Source of the DNA: Rosa chinensis
Taxonomy: Eukaryota > Streptophyta > Magnoliopsida > Rosales > Rosaceae
Assembly (NCBI RefSeq): GCF_002994745.2
Contig: NC_037092.1
Location: forward strand, 68,795,823-68,859,822
Length of the DNA stretch: 64,000 bases
Direction: 5' to 3'
Part shown: positions 63,629-64,000 of the stretch, piece by piece
Layout of the letters: each line of letters opens with the position of its first letter
Numbering within the stretch: the first letter of the stretch is position 1
Translations under genes and position numbers: made by a program
The notes under the pieces: model-generated
What the model was told of the DNA's origin: nothing
What the model saw: only the letters and a program-made list of their open reading frames with translations
Database searches by the model: none

Positions 63629-64000
<372 letters not shown>

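Overview
This is plant nuclear DNA, from a eudicot. Evidence: intron-rich genes with GT..AG junctions and AT-rich introns; a glutamate receptor-like (GLR) channel, a RABE-type Rab GTPase, a cytosolic ribosomal protein uS8 (S15a) and a nuclear-type tRNA-Cys; and dense nested plant transposons (Ty1/copia, a gypsy-type solo LTR, MULE with ULP1 gene, hAT, foldback elements, SINE, LINE-like pieces). A rosaceous genome is possible, but I cannot settle that from the sequence.

Layout. 1-12481 (+) is the 3' part of a GLR gene; four exons are visible, and each of the three introns between them carries a different transposon (hAT with captured LRR-kinase sequence; antisense copia with identical LTRs; foldback element with a nested hAT). 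13040-17354 is transposon debris, mostly a 5'-truncated copia. 17736-20983 and 31418-47686 are two copies of one ~1.9 kb segment carrying a small unknown gene (20077-20553 and 47107-47478, both minus). They were separated by a ~10 kb Mutator-like element (about 21290-31390) with two convergent genes, a ULP1-like protease (+) and an MULE transposase (-). The second copy has been expanded about eightfold by nested insertions (LINE-like pieces, an MITE holding a 2450-bp solo LTR, a SINE, a copia with its own hAT-like insertion, and a three-unit foldback concatemer).

48249-64000 is a gene-richer interval: tRNA-Cys(GCA), a gene for a Tify-domain-binding-domain protein (+), a complete eight-exon RABE1-type Rab GTPase (-), about 8 kb in which I recognise no gene apart from two weak small ORFs, a ~205-bp tandem array, a ~100-nt perfect-looking hairpin, and the 3' half of RPS15a (-) running off the end.

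Most unusual signals: (i) two unrelated retroelements each carry a row of short hairpins with a constant loop and changing, mutually complementary arms (8045-8166 and 33330-33610); (ii) a palindromic microrepeat, TACTG-G-run-CAGTA, scattered through the non-coding parts of the MULE and absent from its exons; (iii) a copia insertion whose LTRs are identical although its coding region is already broken; (iv) the duplication, which allows insertions to be ordered in time and shows two different transposons at the same target site.
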